Notes: generated from the letters alone by a model not told the origin. Numbered from the stretch's first letter, positions 33,798 through 42,419 are shown. The stretch: 64,000 nt of DNA from SLRI01 sp964393275 (GCA_964393275.1 CAYMTA010000005.1:62001-126000), one strand, 5' to 3'. Made by a program: numbers and translations.

Positions 33798-34478
33798 AGC
33801 TTGCTCGACACGCTGCGTGGCGGCCTCGTCGTCTCCTGCCAGCCGGTGGACGACGGGCCGATGGACCGGCCGGAGATCGTCGCCGCCATGGCCCTGGCCG
33901 CCGTGGCGGGCGGGGCTGCGGGTCTCCGGATCGAGGGGATCGACAACCTCCGGGCGGTGCGGCCACATGTGACCGTGCCGATCATCGGCATCGTCAAGCA
34001 CGATCTCGAGGATAGCCCGGTTCGCATCACGCCCCGGGTCGCCGATGTCCAGGGTCTGATCGCCGCCGGGGCCGATATCGTCGCCTATGACGCGACCGAC
34101 CGTCCGCGCCCCGATCCCGTGGAGGCGATCCTCGAGGCGATCCGGGAGGGCCGCGCGCTCGCCATGGCGGACTGTGCCTCGGCGGAGGATGGCCGGCGGG
34201 CGGTCGCCGCCGGTGCCGCGGTCCTCGGCACCACGCTCTCGGGCTACACGGCCGCGACGGCGGGACGGGGCGACGGCGTCGATCTCGAGCTGATCCGCGT
34301 TTTCCACGAGCTCGGCGGCTTCGTCATGGCGGAAGGTCGGGTGAACACGCCGGAGCTCGCGGCCGCAGCCATCCGGGCCGGCGCCGACGCCGTCACGGTC
34401 GGCACTGCCCTGACCCGGCTCGAGCTGGTCACCGGCTGGTTCGAGGCCGCCGTCGCGAAGGCGGCCGGGCGCGTCTGA
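33795..34478 (+). CDS. nanE: N-acetylmannosamine-6-phosphate 2-epimerase
   Basis: 227 residues, TIM-barrel NanE family. It converts ManNAc-6-P to GlcNAc-6-P in sialic acid degradation. Features: GGLVVSCQPVDDGPMDRPE at the N-terminus, GLRIEGIDNLRAVR, PIIGIVKHD with the catalytic Lys, VAYDAT and ADCAS loops, GTTLSGYT and the C-terminal AEGRVNTPE...VGTALTR. ATG at 33795 has GGAG 5 nt upstream. The stop and the nanK start overlap by one base. Confidence 0.93.
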   Translation: MSLLDTLRGGLVVSCQPVDDGPMDRPEIVAAMALAAVAGGAAGLRIEGIDNLRAVRPHVTVPIIGIVKHDLEDSPVRITPRVADVQGLIAAGADIVAYDATDRPRPDPVEAILEAIREGRALAMADCASAEDGRRAVAAGAAVLGTTLSGYTAATAGRGDGVDLELIRVFHELGGFVMAEGRVNTPELAAAAIRAGADAVTVGTALTRLELVTGWFEAAVAKAAGRV

Positions 34479-35383
34479 TGCAAGGGCTCGCACGCCTCTC
34501 TCTCGACGGGTTCGCCGTCGATCTCGGCGGCACCAAGATCGCCGCGGCCCGTATTGAGCGGGGCACGGTCAAGGAGCGGCTGCAGACCGCGACCGACGGC
34601 AAGGCGGGGCCGGAGGTGCAGCTCGCCACGATCGAGGGCCTGCTCCAAAGGCTCGGTCATGCAGCGGGTGCGGCGCTCGGCGTCGCCGTCGCCGGACGCA
34701 TCGACGGCGAAGGAAGCTGGCACGCCGTCAACCGCGGCATCCTCGAGGCCGTCCAGGGCTTTCCCCTCGCCAAGGCGCTCGAGGGGATCGTCGGGCCCGT
34801 GACCTGCTGCAACGACGCCGCCGCCGCCGCCTTCGCCGAGGCGCATTTCGGCGCCGGCCGGGGCAGCCGGCATTTCGCCTATCTCACCGTCTCGACCGGC
34901 GTCGGCGGCGGCATCGTGCTCGATGGCCGGCTGGTCCAGAGCCGCAACGGCCTCGCCGGCCATGTCGGCTTCGTCAGGAGCCCGTTCGGACAACGCCCCT
35001 GCGGCAGCGGCCGCCACGGCACGGTGGAGAGCACCGCTGCCGGCCGGGCGATCGCGGCCGAGGCCGAAGCCCAGGGTCACGCGGGGGCCGACGCGCGTGC
35101 CGTCTTCGCCGCGGCCGCCCGGGGAGAAGCCTGGGCCGAGACGATCATCGCTGGCTCGGCGCGGGCCGTCGCCACCCTGATCGCCGATCTCGCCACGATC
35201 CTGGGCCTCGACCGCGTCGCCATCGGCGGCAGCGTCGGCCTCGCGGAAGGCTATCTCGAGCGCGTGCGGACGGCGCTGGCACAGGAGCCGGAGCTCTTTC
35301 GCGTCGAGCTGGCGCCAGCCGAGCTCGGCCACGACAGCGCCCTCCTCGGCGCCCTCGCCTTGCAGCGCGTGGCGGCGGGCTGA
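34478..35383 (+). CDS. nanK: N-acetylmannosamine kinase (ROK family)
   Basis: 301 residues. It phosphorylates ManNAc from NanA to ManNAc-6-P for NanE. ROK features: ATP loop AVDLGGTKIAAARI (13-26), CCNDAAAAAFAE with catalytic Asp113, VSTGVGGGIVLDG, and GHVGF. The ROK zinc motif is degenerate: after His162 only Cys175 of the usual three cysteines remains (CGSGRHGTVE, with Ser and Thr in place of Cys), so structural zinc is probably absent. Some other NanK proteins also deviate here. Last intact gene of the sialic acid operon. Confidence 0.88.
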   Translation: MQGLARLSLDGFAVDLGGTKIAAARIERGTVKERLQTATDGKAGPEVQLATIEGLLQRLGHAAGAALGVAVAGRIDGEGSWHAVNRGILEAVQGFPLAKALEGIVGPVTCCNDAAAAAFAEAHFGAGRGSRHFAYLTVSTGVGGGIVLDGRLVQSRNGLAGHVGFVRSPFGQRPCGSGRHGTVESTAAGRAIAAEAEAQGHAGADARAVFAAAARGEAWAETIIAGSARAVATLIADLATILGLDRVAIGGSVGLAEGYLERVRTALAQEPELFRVELAPAELGHDSALLGALALQRVAAG

Positions 35384-35408
35384 GCGGGCGATCAGACCCT
35401 CGATCATC

Positions 35409-36442
35409 ATGATCGTCCACGCCTACATCATGGGTGTCTCGGTCGCGGCACTCTTTGCCGCGGGCTTCGTGCCCGGGGTCATGATGGGTGTGAGCATGAT
35501 GATCATGACCGCTTTCCTCGCCCGCCGGCGCAACTACCCGAAAAGCGAGCGGCGGGCATCGCCGAGGGAGGTGGCGACCGCCGTCGGCGGTGCTCGCAGC
35601 TCGGCTCGTTTCGCGAGATGGTCGAGCAGGTCAACGCCAACACGCTCGAGGTGGCCCACACGGCCGTGGGCGGCCTCGTCGGCTTCATGCCCGAGCTGCA
35701 GGTGATCGAGCTGCCCTACGTGGTGCGCGACGATGCGGTCGCCGAGTGCATGATCCGGGGGCCCTTCTTCGAGGACATGCGCGAGCAGTTCATGGCGCGC
35801 TCGGGCAACGTCAACCTGATCGGCGTCGGCAACACCGGCCGCTTTCGCAGTTTCTTCACCGCCAAGAAGCTGGTGAAGAGCGCGGATGACCTCAAGGGCA
35901 TCAAGATGCGGGTGATCAACTCGCAATTGCCGGTCGAGATGATGCAGTTCTTCGGCGCCAACCCGACGCCGATCGCCTGGGGCGAGCTCTACACCTCCTT
36001 GGCGACCGGCGTGGTCGAGGGGACGAAGAACGCGGTGACCGACATTATCCCCAACAAGATGGAGGAGGTCGTCCGCTACGCGACCATGGACCAGCATGCC
36101 TATCTCTGGGGCTTCATGGCGGTGAGCCAGGACTTCCTCGACAGCCTGCCCGACGATCTGCGAGCGATGGTGGTCAGCGGCGTCCGCCAGATGGCCGACG
36201 TGCAGCTCGAGTTCAACAAGGGTGCCGAGGCGCGGCAGGCCAAGGTCTTCACCGACGGCGGCGGCCAGATCTACGTGCCGACCGAGGAGGAGATGGACAC
36301 CTTCCGCGCGGTCAAGGAGCCGATGGGCGAGTGGTACAAGGGCCAGTTCGGCGACGAGTGGTATGACAAGTTCACCGGTGCCGCGGCCGAGTGCGAGGAG
36401 CAGGTGGATCTCGAGCTGGCGAGGTGGGGCAGCCGCGAGTGA
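35409..36442 (+). pseudogene. Chimeric remnant of a second TRAP transporter (dctM fragment joined to dctP fragment)
   Basis: 35409-35570 encodes a piece from the middle of a TRAP large permease (MGVSVAALFAAGFVPGVMMG ... FLARRRNYPKS). Between about 35570 and 35593 the similarity switches to another frame, which encodes SQLGSFREMVEQVN and the rest of a DctP solute-binding protein up to 36442 (TGRFRSFFTAKKLVKSADDLKGIKMRVINSQLPVEMMQ, WGELYTSLATGVVEGTKN). The DctP part lacks its signal peptide and first 60-70 residues, and the permease lacks both ends. This looks like a deletion that fused two genes of a lost transporter. An ORF from the ATG at 35618 is open (274 aa) but would not be exported. Confidence 0.8.
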
Positions 36443-36502
36443 CCCGGATGCCAGGACGAGTAAGAAAGCAATAAACGGGTAGATTTCGGCCTTTGCACCG
36501 CC

Positions 36503-36544
36503 CTCCTCCCTATCGGACACTCACTCCTCCCTATGGGACACTCA
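36503..36544. repeat. Two tandem 21 bp repeats upstream of the Ada-like gene
   Basis: CTCCTCCCTAT(C/G)GGACACTCA occurs twice head to tail, 36503-36523 and 36524-36544, with one mismatch. They end 30 nt before the GTG start of the Ada-like regulator and may be its operators. Confidence 0.75.
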
Positions 36545-36574
36545 AGGGATGTCTTGAAGGGTGGGGGGAGGGCC

Positions 36575-37516
36575 GTGATCGCTGACGGCGACAGGTGCTG
36601 GGACGCTGTGGTGCGTCGTGAAGCGGCCGCGGACGGGCGCATCGTCTACGCCGTGGTCACGACCGGCATCTATTGCCGACCGTCATGCCCGACGCCGACA
36701 CCGCTCAGGCGCAACGTTCGCATCTTCCCCAACAATCTCGCGGCCGAGGTCGCGGGGTTCCTGCCGTGCAAGCGTTGCCGGCCGACGATGGTCTCGCCGC
36801 TCGGCTGGCACGTCACCGCCGTCGGCAAGGCCTGCGCCATTCTCGGCACGAGCGAGCGGGCACCGGCCCTGGCGGCGGTCGCCGGTGCCGTCGGCATCAG
36901 CCGTTTCCATTTCCATCGAGTCTTCAAGGAGGTGCTGGGCACCACCCCCCGCAAATACTTCGAGGCGGTGCGTTGGCTGCGCCTCGCCCAGGGCCTGACG
37001 TCGGGTCACCCGGTGGCTCGAGCCATCCACCTTGCCGGCTACGACTCCGTCTCGCAGGCCTACGAGCATGCGAGAGAGCTGCTCGGCATGACGCCCGCGG
37101 CACGCCGCGCCGGCGGCAGCGGAGCGCGGGTTCGGTTCGCCGTCGTCGAGCGGGCGGCCGGGCAGGTGCTCGTCGCCGTCACCACCGAGGGTGTCTGCGC
37201 CATCGAGTTCGGCGACGACCCCGTGGCGCTGGAGGCGCGGTTGCGTCACGATCTGCCGGCGGCGGTGATCGGGCGGCTCGATGGCAAAACGAGAGCCCGG
37301 ATTGCGGCTGCGCTGCGCCGCGCCGAGTTGCCGTCCCTGGCTCAGGATCTGCCGGCCGAGGTGCGCGAAACAGCATTTCGGGCACGGCTCGGGAGCCTGC
37401 TGGCACCAGACTTCGGCAGGCGGCGCCGCAGCCGGGTCGGTCGCCTCAACGTGGCACCCCCGGCGAGACTGCCCGCCATGTCGAAAGCGGCGTCGGTGCG
37501 CGCGGAGGTCATGTAG
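36575..37516 (+). CDS. Ada-like methyl-sensing regulator with truncated methyltransferase domain
   Basis: 313 residues from GTG (a longer form from ATG 36533 is possible). N-terminal Ada metal domain with the four cysteines of YCRPSC and PCKRC, which normally bind zinc and accept methyl from phosphotriesters. Then an AraC-type helix-turn-helix (ALAAVAGAVGISRFHFHRVFKEVLGTTPRKYFEAVR). The last part begins as an O6-methylguanine methyltransferase N-subdomain (VLVAVTTEGVCAIEFGDD, LPAEVRETAFRARL) but stops short: the PCHR active-site motif and its surroundings are missing and an Arg-rich tail replaces them. It may work as an AdaA-type activator only, or be decaying. No repair partner is adjacent. 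Confidence 0.8.
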   Translation: MIADGDRCWDAVVRREAAADGRIVYAVVTTGIYCRPSCPTPTPLRRNVRIFPNNLAAEVAGFLPCKRCRPTMVSPLGWHVTAVGKACAILGTSERAPALAAVAGAVGISRFHFHRVFKEVLGTTPRKYFEAVRWLRLAQGLTSGHPVARAIHLAGYDSVSQAYEHARELLGMTPAARRAGGSGARVRFAVVERAAGQVLVAVTTEGVCAIEFGDDPVALEARLRHDLPAAVIGRLDGKTRARIAAALRRAELPSLAQDLPAEVRETAFRARLGSLLAPDFGRRRRSRVGRLNVAPPARLPAMSKAASVRAEVM

Positions 37517-37571
37517 GCGCCGCCGCACGTCGAGGTCGCCTTCCTTCATGCAACCGGAATGGAGGGTTCCG

Positions 37572-37784
37572 ATGAGGGATGCCGAGGATGATTCACTCTC
37601 GTCCGAAGGACGGGAACAAGAAGCGGGCGGGGACGAGCGGACGCCGGAGCGTGATGATGCCCGTCGTCTGCAAGATCGCATCCATGAGACGCTGATGGAT
37701 TCGTTCCCGGCGAGCGATCCGCCGAGCTGGGCCCTGGAGAACAGCCGACGCAATTTCGATGGACATGAGAACATCGACAAGTAA
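37572..37784 (+). CDS. Small acidic protein with DSFPASDPPSW motif
   Basis: 70 residues, highly charged, no signal or membrane segment. The C-terminal half LQDRIHETLMDSFPASDPPSWA carries a motif that recurs in many short alphaproteobacterial proteins of unknown function. ATG has GGAGGG 5 nt upstream. It lies 55 nt after the Ada-like gene and before the AT-rich region. Confidence 0.75.
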   Translation: MRDAEDDSLSSEGREQEAGGDERTPERDDARRLQDRIHETLMDSFPASDPPSWALENSRRNFDGHENIDK

Positions 37785-37990
37785 TGGGAGACATGCGCGT
37801 AGATATGCAAACCGTATAATCGCGATTTGTATGATAGATTCTTGAGCATACAAATACATTTGAATAGTTCTAAAGACGGCATCTGAATTATTGTTTCTTT
37901 AATACACAAAAGGAATAGAAACTCTATTGAAATAATAAAATTAGATACTATATAGAATATTGAACACAGCAAAAAAGGAGATGTGCAGAT
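37785..37990 (+). promoter_or_regulatory. AT-rich 206 bp intergenic region with a candidate promoter
   Basis: This stretch is far richer in A and T than anything else on the chromosomal part of the window. TTGAAA at 37927-37932 and TATATA at 37949-37954, 16 bp apart, form a credible -35/-10 pair 37 nt before the DUF1127 gene, and AAGGAG at 37975-37980 is its ribosome site. No open frame is convincing. Confidence 0.55.
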
Positions 37991-38497
37991 ATGTCGACGC
38001 GAATCGAGATGCGGCAGAGTTTGGTCGGACACGATTCCGCGGTGCGGGATGGCGGGCACGATCATTTTGTCCGCGACCTGGAGGCGCGTCGGCGACAGGC
38101 GGAAGCGATCGTCGATAGCGTCCACTGGGTCTGGACGAGCGCACGACGCGCTCTGAAGCGCCTGATGGACCAGGGGTCGCGCGCGCGCACGCCCGCGGCG
38201 AACGACAACCGGGCGCGTGGAGCCCTGAGGGGCGCCGACGCGACCGGGTCAAGCCCCGTGCGGCGGATCGGCCGCTCCATCCTAGCGTTCTATGCAAGCT
38301 GGCGTCGGCGCAGCGCCGCCATCGACGAGTTGCGGGCGCTGGACGACCGCGTCTTGGCCGATATCGGGTTGCGGCGCGAGCAGATCGAGCTGGCGGTCGA
38401 TGGGCTGCTGCCGCGCCGTGGCGAGTCCGTCAGGCGGCCGGTCGGACGCGACCTGCCGGCCAACAGGTTTCGGGAGGAGCTGGCGCTGGCAGCGTAG
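37991..38497 (+). CDS. DUF1127 domain protein
   Basis: 168 residues. The C-terminal part LAFYASWRRRSAAIDELRALDDRVLADIGLRREQIELAV is a DUF1127 (YjiS-like) module, a short Arg-rich helical domain that in related bacteria takes part in RNA turnover and nutrient (phosphate, carbon) responses. The first 110 residues are basic, partly disordered and not recognised. The start follows AAGGAG at 37975-37980. The strong AT-rich upstream region suggests high or stress-dependent expression. A perfect hairpin lies just downstream. Confidence 0.82.
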   Translation: MSTRIEMRQSLVGHDSAVRDGGHDHFVRDLEARRRQAEAIVDSVHWVWTSARRALKRLMDQGSRARTPAANDNRARGALRGADATGSSPVRRIGRSILAFYASWRRRSAAIDELRALDDRVLADIGLRREQIELAVDGLLPRRGESVRRPVGRDLPANRFREELALAA

Positions 38498-38510
38498 CCG
38501 GCGAGGCTCG

Positions 38511-38543
38511 GCGGCGACGCCTGCCCCAGGCAGGCGTCGCCGC
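38511..38543. terminator. Strong hairpin after the DUF1127 gene
   Basis: GCGGCGACGCCTGCC pairs perfectly over 15 bp with GGCAGGCGTCGCCGC around a 3 nt loop, 13 nt after the DUF1127 stop. No T tract follows in either direction, so it may end transcription inefficiently or protect the 3' end. Confidence 0.55.
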
Positions 38544-38635
38544 GTCGAGGAGCGACGTGCGGCCGCAGCCGAAGAAGCATGCGGCCAGGGTGGTAATGCG
38601 AAAATCGCAACACGCCTTGGGAGGGGAGGATTAAC

Positions 38636-39220
38636 ATGAAGATCAATGAGGTCATGAGCACGCAACCCGCCATGATCGATCCGAGCACGACGATCGCCGA
38701 AGCGACGCGGGCCATGCGGGATCGAGGCCTGGGATGCCTTCTGGTCGGACGGGACGAGCGGGTGCTCGGCATCGTCACCGACCGCGACATCGTGATTCGG
38801 GGTATTGCCAATGGCATGGACCCGATCCGGGCGCGGGTGTGCGACGTGATGTCGAGCGAGGTCCTGTCCTGCTTCGACGACCAGCCGGTCGAGAGCGTGA
38901 GGGCGATCATGGCGGAGCAGGGGGTCCGCCGGCTGCCCGTGCTCGACCGGTGGGGACGGCTGGCCGGCGTCGTGTCCCTGAGCGACGTGCAAGGCGGCGC
39001 TGTGAGGAACATCAAACCCCACGCCGTGACCTTCTTCAAGCGCCTCGTCGACGGCAGCGGAACGGTCCATGAGGTGCCGCTCAAGACGGTCTACGTCGCC
39101 AAGGTCGATGACGAGGACGAAGCGGCGACCGTCGCCTCGGCGGTCTTCGAGAGATATTGGGGCCCCGCCCGATGGAAGGGCGCCGCGGATGGCTGCCGGG
39201 TGGAGAGCGCCCACCAATGA
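38636..39220 (+). CDS. CBS-domain pair protein
   Basis: 194 residues. Two CBS motifs: VMSTQPAMIDPSTTIAEATRAM ... LGIVTDRDIVIRG and VMSSEVLSCFDDQPVESVRAIMAEQGVRRLPVLD ... LAGVVSLSDV. CBS pairs bind adenine nucleotides and act as energy or redox sensors. A C-terminal tail of about 55 residues with acidic EDEA is not recognised. A GGGAGGGGAGGA site precedes the ATG. No catalytic domain is attached, so it probably regulates a partner protein. Confidence 0.88.
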   Translation: MKINEVMSTQPAMIDPSTTIAEATRAMRDRGLGCLLVGRDERVLGIVTDRDIVIRGIANGMDPIRARVCDVMSSEVLSCFDDQPVESVRAIMAEQGVRRLPVLDRWGRLAGVVSLSDVQGGAVRNIKPHAVTFFKRLVDGSGTVHEVPLKTVYVAKVDDEDEAATVASAVFERYWGPARWKGAADGCRVESAHQ

Positions 39221-39246
39221 CTGCCTCCTGATGCTCCGGTGATGGC

Positions 39247-40527
39247 TCAGGCCCGGCCCCGGAGCACGTGGCCGGCGAGGTAGAGCGAGCCGCAGATCAG
39301 GACGACGGCAGGCTCGACGCCGGCCTGGGCGAGCCGGGCGAGCGCCGTCTCGACGTCCGAAGCCGGCTCGGCCTCGAAGCCTTGTCCCCGGGCGAGCGCC
39401 GCCACCTCGACCGGATCGCGGCCCTGATGCTCGTCCGGCACCGGCACCGTCAGGAGCCGCCGGATGCGGCCTTGCATGGGCGAGAGGAAGGCCGCCACAT
39501 CCTTGGTCTCCAGCATGCCGAGCACGAGATCGACCGGCCGGCCATGGGCGATCCCGTCGAGGCTGAGCGCCAGCGCCTGTCCGGCGGCGGGATTGTGGCC
39601 GCCGTCGAGCCAGAGCTCGCTGCCGGCCGGCAGGCGTGCCGCGAGATCGCCATTCAACCTTTGCAGCCGGGCCGGCCAGACGGCGTCTCTTATGCCCCGG
39701 CTCAGGGCTTCGACATCGAGCCCGAGCGCCAGCCCGGCCATCGCGGCGAGCGCGCCGTTCACGATCTGATGGCCGCCGACAAGCCCCGGCCTCGGCAAAT
39801 CGAGCACCCTCTTGCCACTATCGAGGCGAAAGCCTGGGCCGCTCGTGGTGAAGCGCCAGTCGCGGCCGGCGGCGCGCATGGGTGCTCCGAGCGCCTTGGC
39901 CCTGGCATTCAGAACGGCGAGCGCCGCCGGCGCTTGCGGTCCCGCCAGCACCGGCACCCTGGGCTTGATGATTCCCGCCTTCTCCCCGGCGATGGCTTCG
40001 AGGGTCGATCCCAGATAGGCCTCGTGGTCCATCGAAACCGGCGAGATCAGGGTGAGGGCCGGCCGGGGCACGACATTGGTCGCATCCAGACGGCCGCCCA
40101 GCCCGGTCTCGAGCAGGAGCCAGTCGGCCGGGCATTCGGTGAAGGCGAGGAAGGCGGCGGCCGTGGTGATCTCGAAGAAGGTGATCGGCTCGCCCTGATT
40201 GGCGCGCTCGCAGCGGTCGAGCACATCGGCGAGCAGACGCTCCTCGATCGGCTGCCCGAGGAGCAGGATGCGCTCGTTGAAGCGCACGAGATGGGGTGAG
40301 ATGTAGCGGTGCACGCGCTGCCCGGCCGCCTCGAGCATGGTGTGCAGCATGGCCAGGGTCGAGCCCTTGCCATTGGTGCCGGCGATGTGCACGACCGGCG
40401 GCACCCGGCGCTCGGGATGGTCGAGCCGGGCGAGCAGGCGCTCGATCCGCGCGAGCGAAAGGTCGATGCTCTTCGGATGCAGGCCCTGCAGTCGGGCGAG
40501 GATGAGGTCGCTGTCGAAGGCGGTCAT
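39247..40527 (-). CDS. folC: Folylpolyglutamate synthase / dihydrofolate synthase
   Basis: 426 residues. It attaches glutamate to dihydropteroate and to folates, in the cytoplasm. The Mur-ligase-like P-loop VVHIAGTNGKGST (46-58), YISPHLVRFNERI, ETGLGGRLDATN, SPVSMDHEAYLG, and WLDGGHNPAA are all present. Last gene of the trp-accD-folC string, 18 nt after accD. Confidence 0.94.
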   Translation of the reverse strand: MTAFDSDLILARLQGLHPKSIDLSLARIERLLARLDHPERRVPPVVHIAGTNGKGSTLAMLHTMLEAAGQRVHRYISPHLVRFNERILLLGQPIEERLLADVLDRCERANQGEPITFFEITTAAAFLAFTECPADWLLLETGLGGRLDATNVVPRPALTLISPVSMDHEAYLGSTLEAIAGEKAGIIKPRVPVLAGPQAPAALAVLNARAKALGAPMRAAGRDWRFTTSGPGFRLDSGKRVLDLPRPGLVGGHQIVNGALAAMAGLALGLDVEALSRGIRDAVWPARLQRLNGDLAARLPAGSELWLDGGHNPAAGQALALSLDGIAHGRPVDLVLGMLETKDVAAFLSPMQGRIRRLLTVPVPDEHQGRDPVEVAALARGQGFEAEPASDVETALARLAQAGVEPAVVLICGSLYLAGHVLRGRA

Positions 40528-40545
40528 GGACCGACTCCCTTGGGA

Positions 40546-41571
40546 TCAATCGCTGCCCGGGGCGGTGGTCGTGACGACTTCGGGGTCGGCCGCTGCCGGC
40601 TCCGCCTTCTTGTCGCCGGCGGCGGCCGGAGGTGCCTCGGGCGGCGGGGCCGGGACGGGCTCGATCGGCCGGGCCGCCGCCGCGGGCTTCTCCGACAACT
40701 CTTCCGGCTGACGCTGCCGCCGGAAAAGGAGGCCGAGCAGCCGGGCCAGGGTGGCGCGCAGCTCGAAGCGGTGCACCACCATGTCGACCATGCCGTGCTC
40801 GAGCAGGTATTCCGCCTTCTGGAAGCCCTCGGGCAGGGTTTCGCGGATGGTCTGCTCGATCACTCGCGCCCCGGCGAAGCCGATCACCGCACCCGGCTCG
40901 GCGATGTGGATGTCGCCCAGCATCGCGAACGAGGCAGTGACACCGCCGGTCGTGGGATCGGTGAGCAGGACGATATAGGGCAGGCCCGCCTCCTTCACCT
41001 CCTCGACGGCGAGCGTGGTGCGGGCCATCTGCATCAGCGAGACCGCACCTTCCTGCATCCGCGCCCCGCCCGAGGAGGTGACGATGATGAAGGCCGCCTC
41101 CTGCAGCACCGCCAGCCTCGCGGCGGTGACGAAAGCCTCGCCCACGGCGGCCCCCATCGAGCCCGCCATGAACTCGAAGTTCATGACCGCGATGACCGCC
41201 GGCAGGCCGTCGATCAGCCCGTGCGCCGCCTCCAGCGCGTCCTGGGTGCGGGTCTTGCCCTGCGCCTCCTTCAGCCGGTCGGCATAGCGCTTGGAATCGC
41301 GGAACTTGAGCGGGTCGAGCGGCACCTTGGGCAGCTCGATCCGGCTCCAGCTGCCCTCGTCGAGGAGGCTCGAGAAGCGGTAGTCGGGGCCGACCCGCAT
41401 GTGATGACCGCAATGCGGGCAAACCCGCTGGCTGGCCTCGAGATCGCGGTGGAAGATCATGCGCTCGCAGGACGAGCACTGGTGCCAGAGGTTCTCCGGC
41501 ACCTCGGGCTTGGTGCCGCTGCGCACGAGGGCGCGAAAGCGCGGCCGGACGTAGCTGGTGAGCCAGTTCAT
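40546..41571 (-). CDS. accD: Acetyl-CoA carboxylase carboxyltransferase subunit beta
   Basis: 341 residues. With AccA it transfers CO2 from carboxybiotin to acetyl-CoA, the committed step of fatty acid synthesis. A four-Cys zinc ribbon at 32, 35, 51 and 54 (CSSC, CPHC) is followed by the crotonase-like core with SSGGARMQEG and DPTTGGVTASFAMLGD. About 55 C-terminal residues are a Pro/Ala-rich tail, longer than in E. coli. The start overlaps the trpA stop (ATGA). Confidence 0.96.
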   Translation of the reverse strand: MNWLTSYVRPRFRALVRSGTKPEVPENLWHQCSSCERMIFHRDLEASQRVCPHCGHHMRVGPDYRFSSLLDEGSWSRIELPKVPLDPLKFRDSKRYADRLKEAQGKTRTQDALEAAHGLIDGLPAVIAVMNFEFMAGSMGAAVGEAFVTAARLAVLQEAAFIIVTSSGGARMQEGAVSLMQMARTTLAVEEVKEAGLPYIVLLTDPTTGGVTASFAMLGDIHIAEPGAVIGFAGARVIEQTIRETLPEGFQKAEYLLEHGMVDMVVHRFELRATLARLLGLLFRRQRQPEELSEKPAAAARPIEPVPAPPPEAPPAAAGDKKAEPAAADPEVVTTTAPGSD

Positions 41572-42419
41572 GAGGTGGGCTCGGCCGGCTCCTGCCGCGC
41601 CGCGCGCACCGCCGCGGCGAGGCTGCGCACCCGCGCGTGAACGGCGCCGATCAGCTCGGCGCTGTCGTCCCTGCTCGTCTCGGCCCGGCTCGCGATCTCC
41701 TCGACCAGGGCCGAGCCGACCACCGCCGCATCGGCGACCCGGGCGATGGCCGCCGCCTGCTCGGGCGCGCGGATGCCGAAGCCGACGGCGACGGGCAGGT
41801 CGGTGTGGCGCCTGAGATGCGCCACCGCGTCGCCGACCGCGTCGGCCATGGGCGCGGCGGCGCCGGTGATGCCGGTGATCGAGACGTAGTAGATGAAGCC
41901 CGAGGTGTTGGAGAGCACCGCCGGCAGCCGGGCCGCGTCCGTCGTCGGCGTTGCGAGGCGGATGAAGTTCAGCCCCTTGGCGAGCGCCGGCAGGCAGAGC
42001 TCCGCGTCCTCCTCCGGCGGCAGGTCGACGATGATCAGCCCGTCGACACCTGCCGCCAGCGCATCGTCGAGGAATCGTTCGGGCCCGTAGCGGTGGATCG
42101 GGTTGTAGTAGCCCATCAGCACGAGCGGCGTGGTCCGGTCCTTGTCGCGAAAAGCGGTGACGTGGGTCAGGAGGCGAGCGAGCGTCATGCCGGCGGCAAG
42201 TGCCCTGAGGTTGCCTGCCTGGATGGTCGGCCCATCGGCCATCGGATCGGAAAAGGGCATGCCGATTTCGATCAGGTCGGCGCCGGCCGCCGGCAGGCCG
42301 GCGAGGATTGCCTGGAAGGACTGTGGATCGGGATCGCCGCCGCAAATGAAGGTGATCAGCCCCGCCCTGCCCTCCTTCTGGAGATCGGCGAAGCGTCGCT
42401 CGATGCGGGTCGGGCTCAT
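41568..42419 (-). CDS. trpA: Tryptophan synthase alpha chain
   Basis: 283 residues. It cleaves indole-3-glycerol phosphate and passes indole to TrpB. The catalytic Glu lies in LIEIGMPFSDPMADGPTIQ and the Asp in IIVDLPPEED; GYYNPIHRYG, IRLATPTTD and VGFGIRAPEQ are typical. MSPTR at 42419 is chosen because it leaves 13 nt after trpB and matches the family N-terminus. Overlaps accD by 4 nt. Confidence 0.96.
   Translation of the reverse strand: MSPTRIERRFADLQKEGRAGLITFICGGDPDPQSFQAILAGLPAAGADLIEIGMPFSDPMADGPTIQAGNLRALAAGMTLARLLTHVTAFRDKDRTTPLVLMGYYNPIHRYGPERFLDDALAAGVDGLIIVDLPPEEDAELCLPALAKGLNFIRLATPTTDAARLPAVLSNTSGFIYYVSITGITGAAAPMADAVGDAVAHLRRHTDLPVAVGFGIRAPEQAAAIARVADAAVVGSALVEEIASRAETSRDDSAELIGAVHARVRSLAAAVRAARQEPAEPTS

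Noticed and set aside
35618..36442. Functional DctP solute-binding protein
   Set aside because: No signal peptide and the first 60-70 residues are missing; upstream DNA encodes a permease fragment in another frame, so it is treated as part of a pseudogene.
36575..37516. Full Ada repair protein interrupted by a frameshift
   Set aside because: No other frame downstream of about 37400 restores the methyltransferase core or the PCHR motif, so a deletion or replacement is more likely than a simple frameshift.
36683..38125. Minus-strand open frame crossing the Ada-like gene and the AT-rich region
   Set aside because: It covers a coding gene in antisense and non-coding AT-rich sequence, with no family resemblance.
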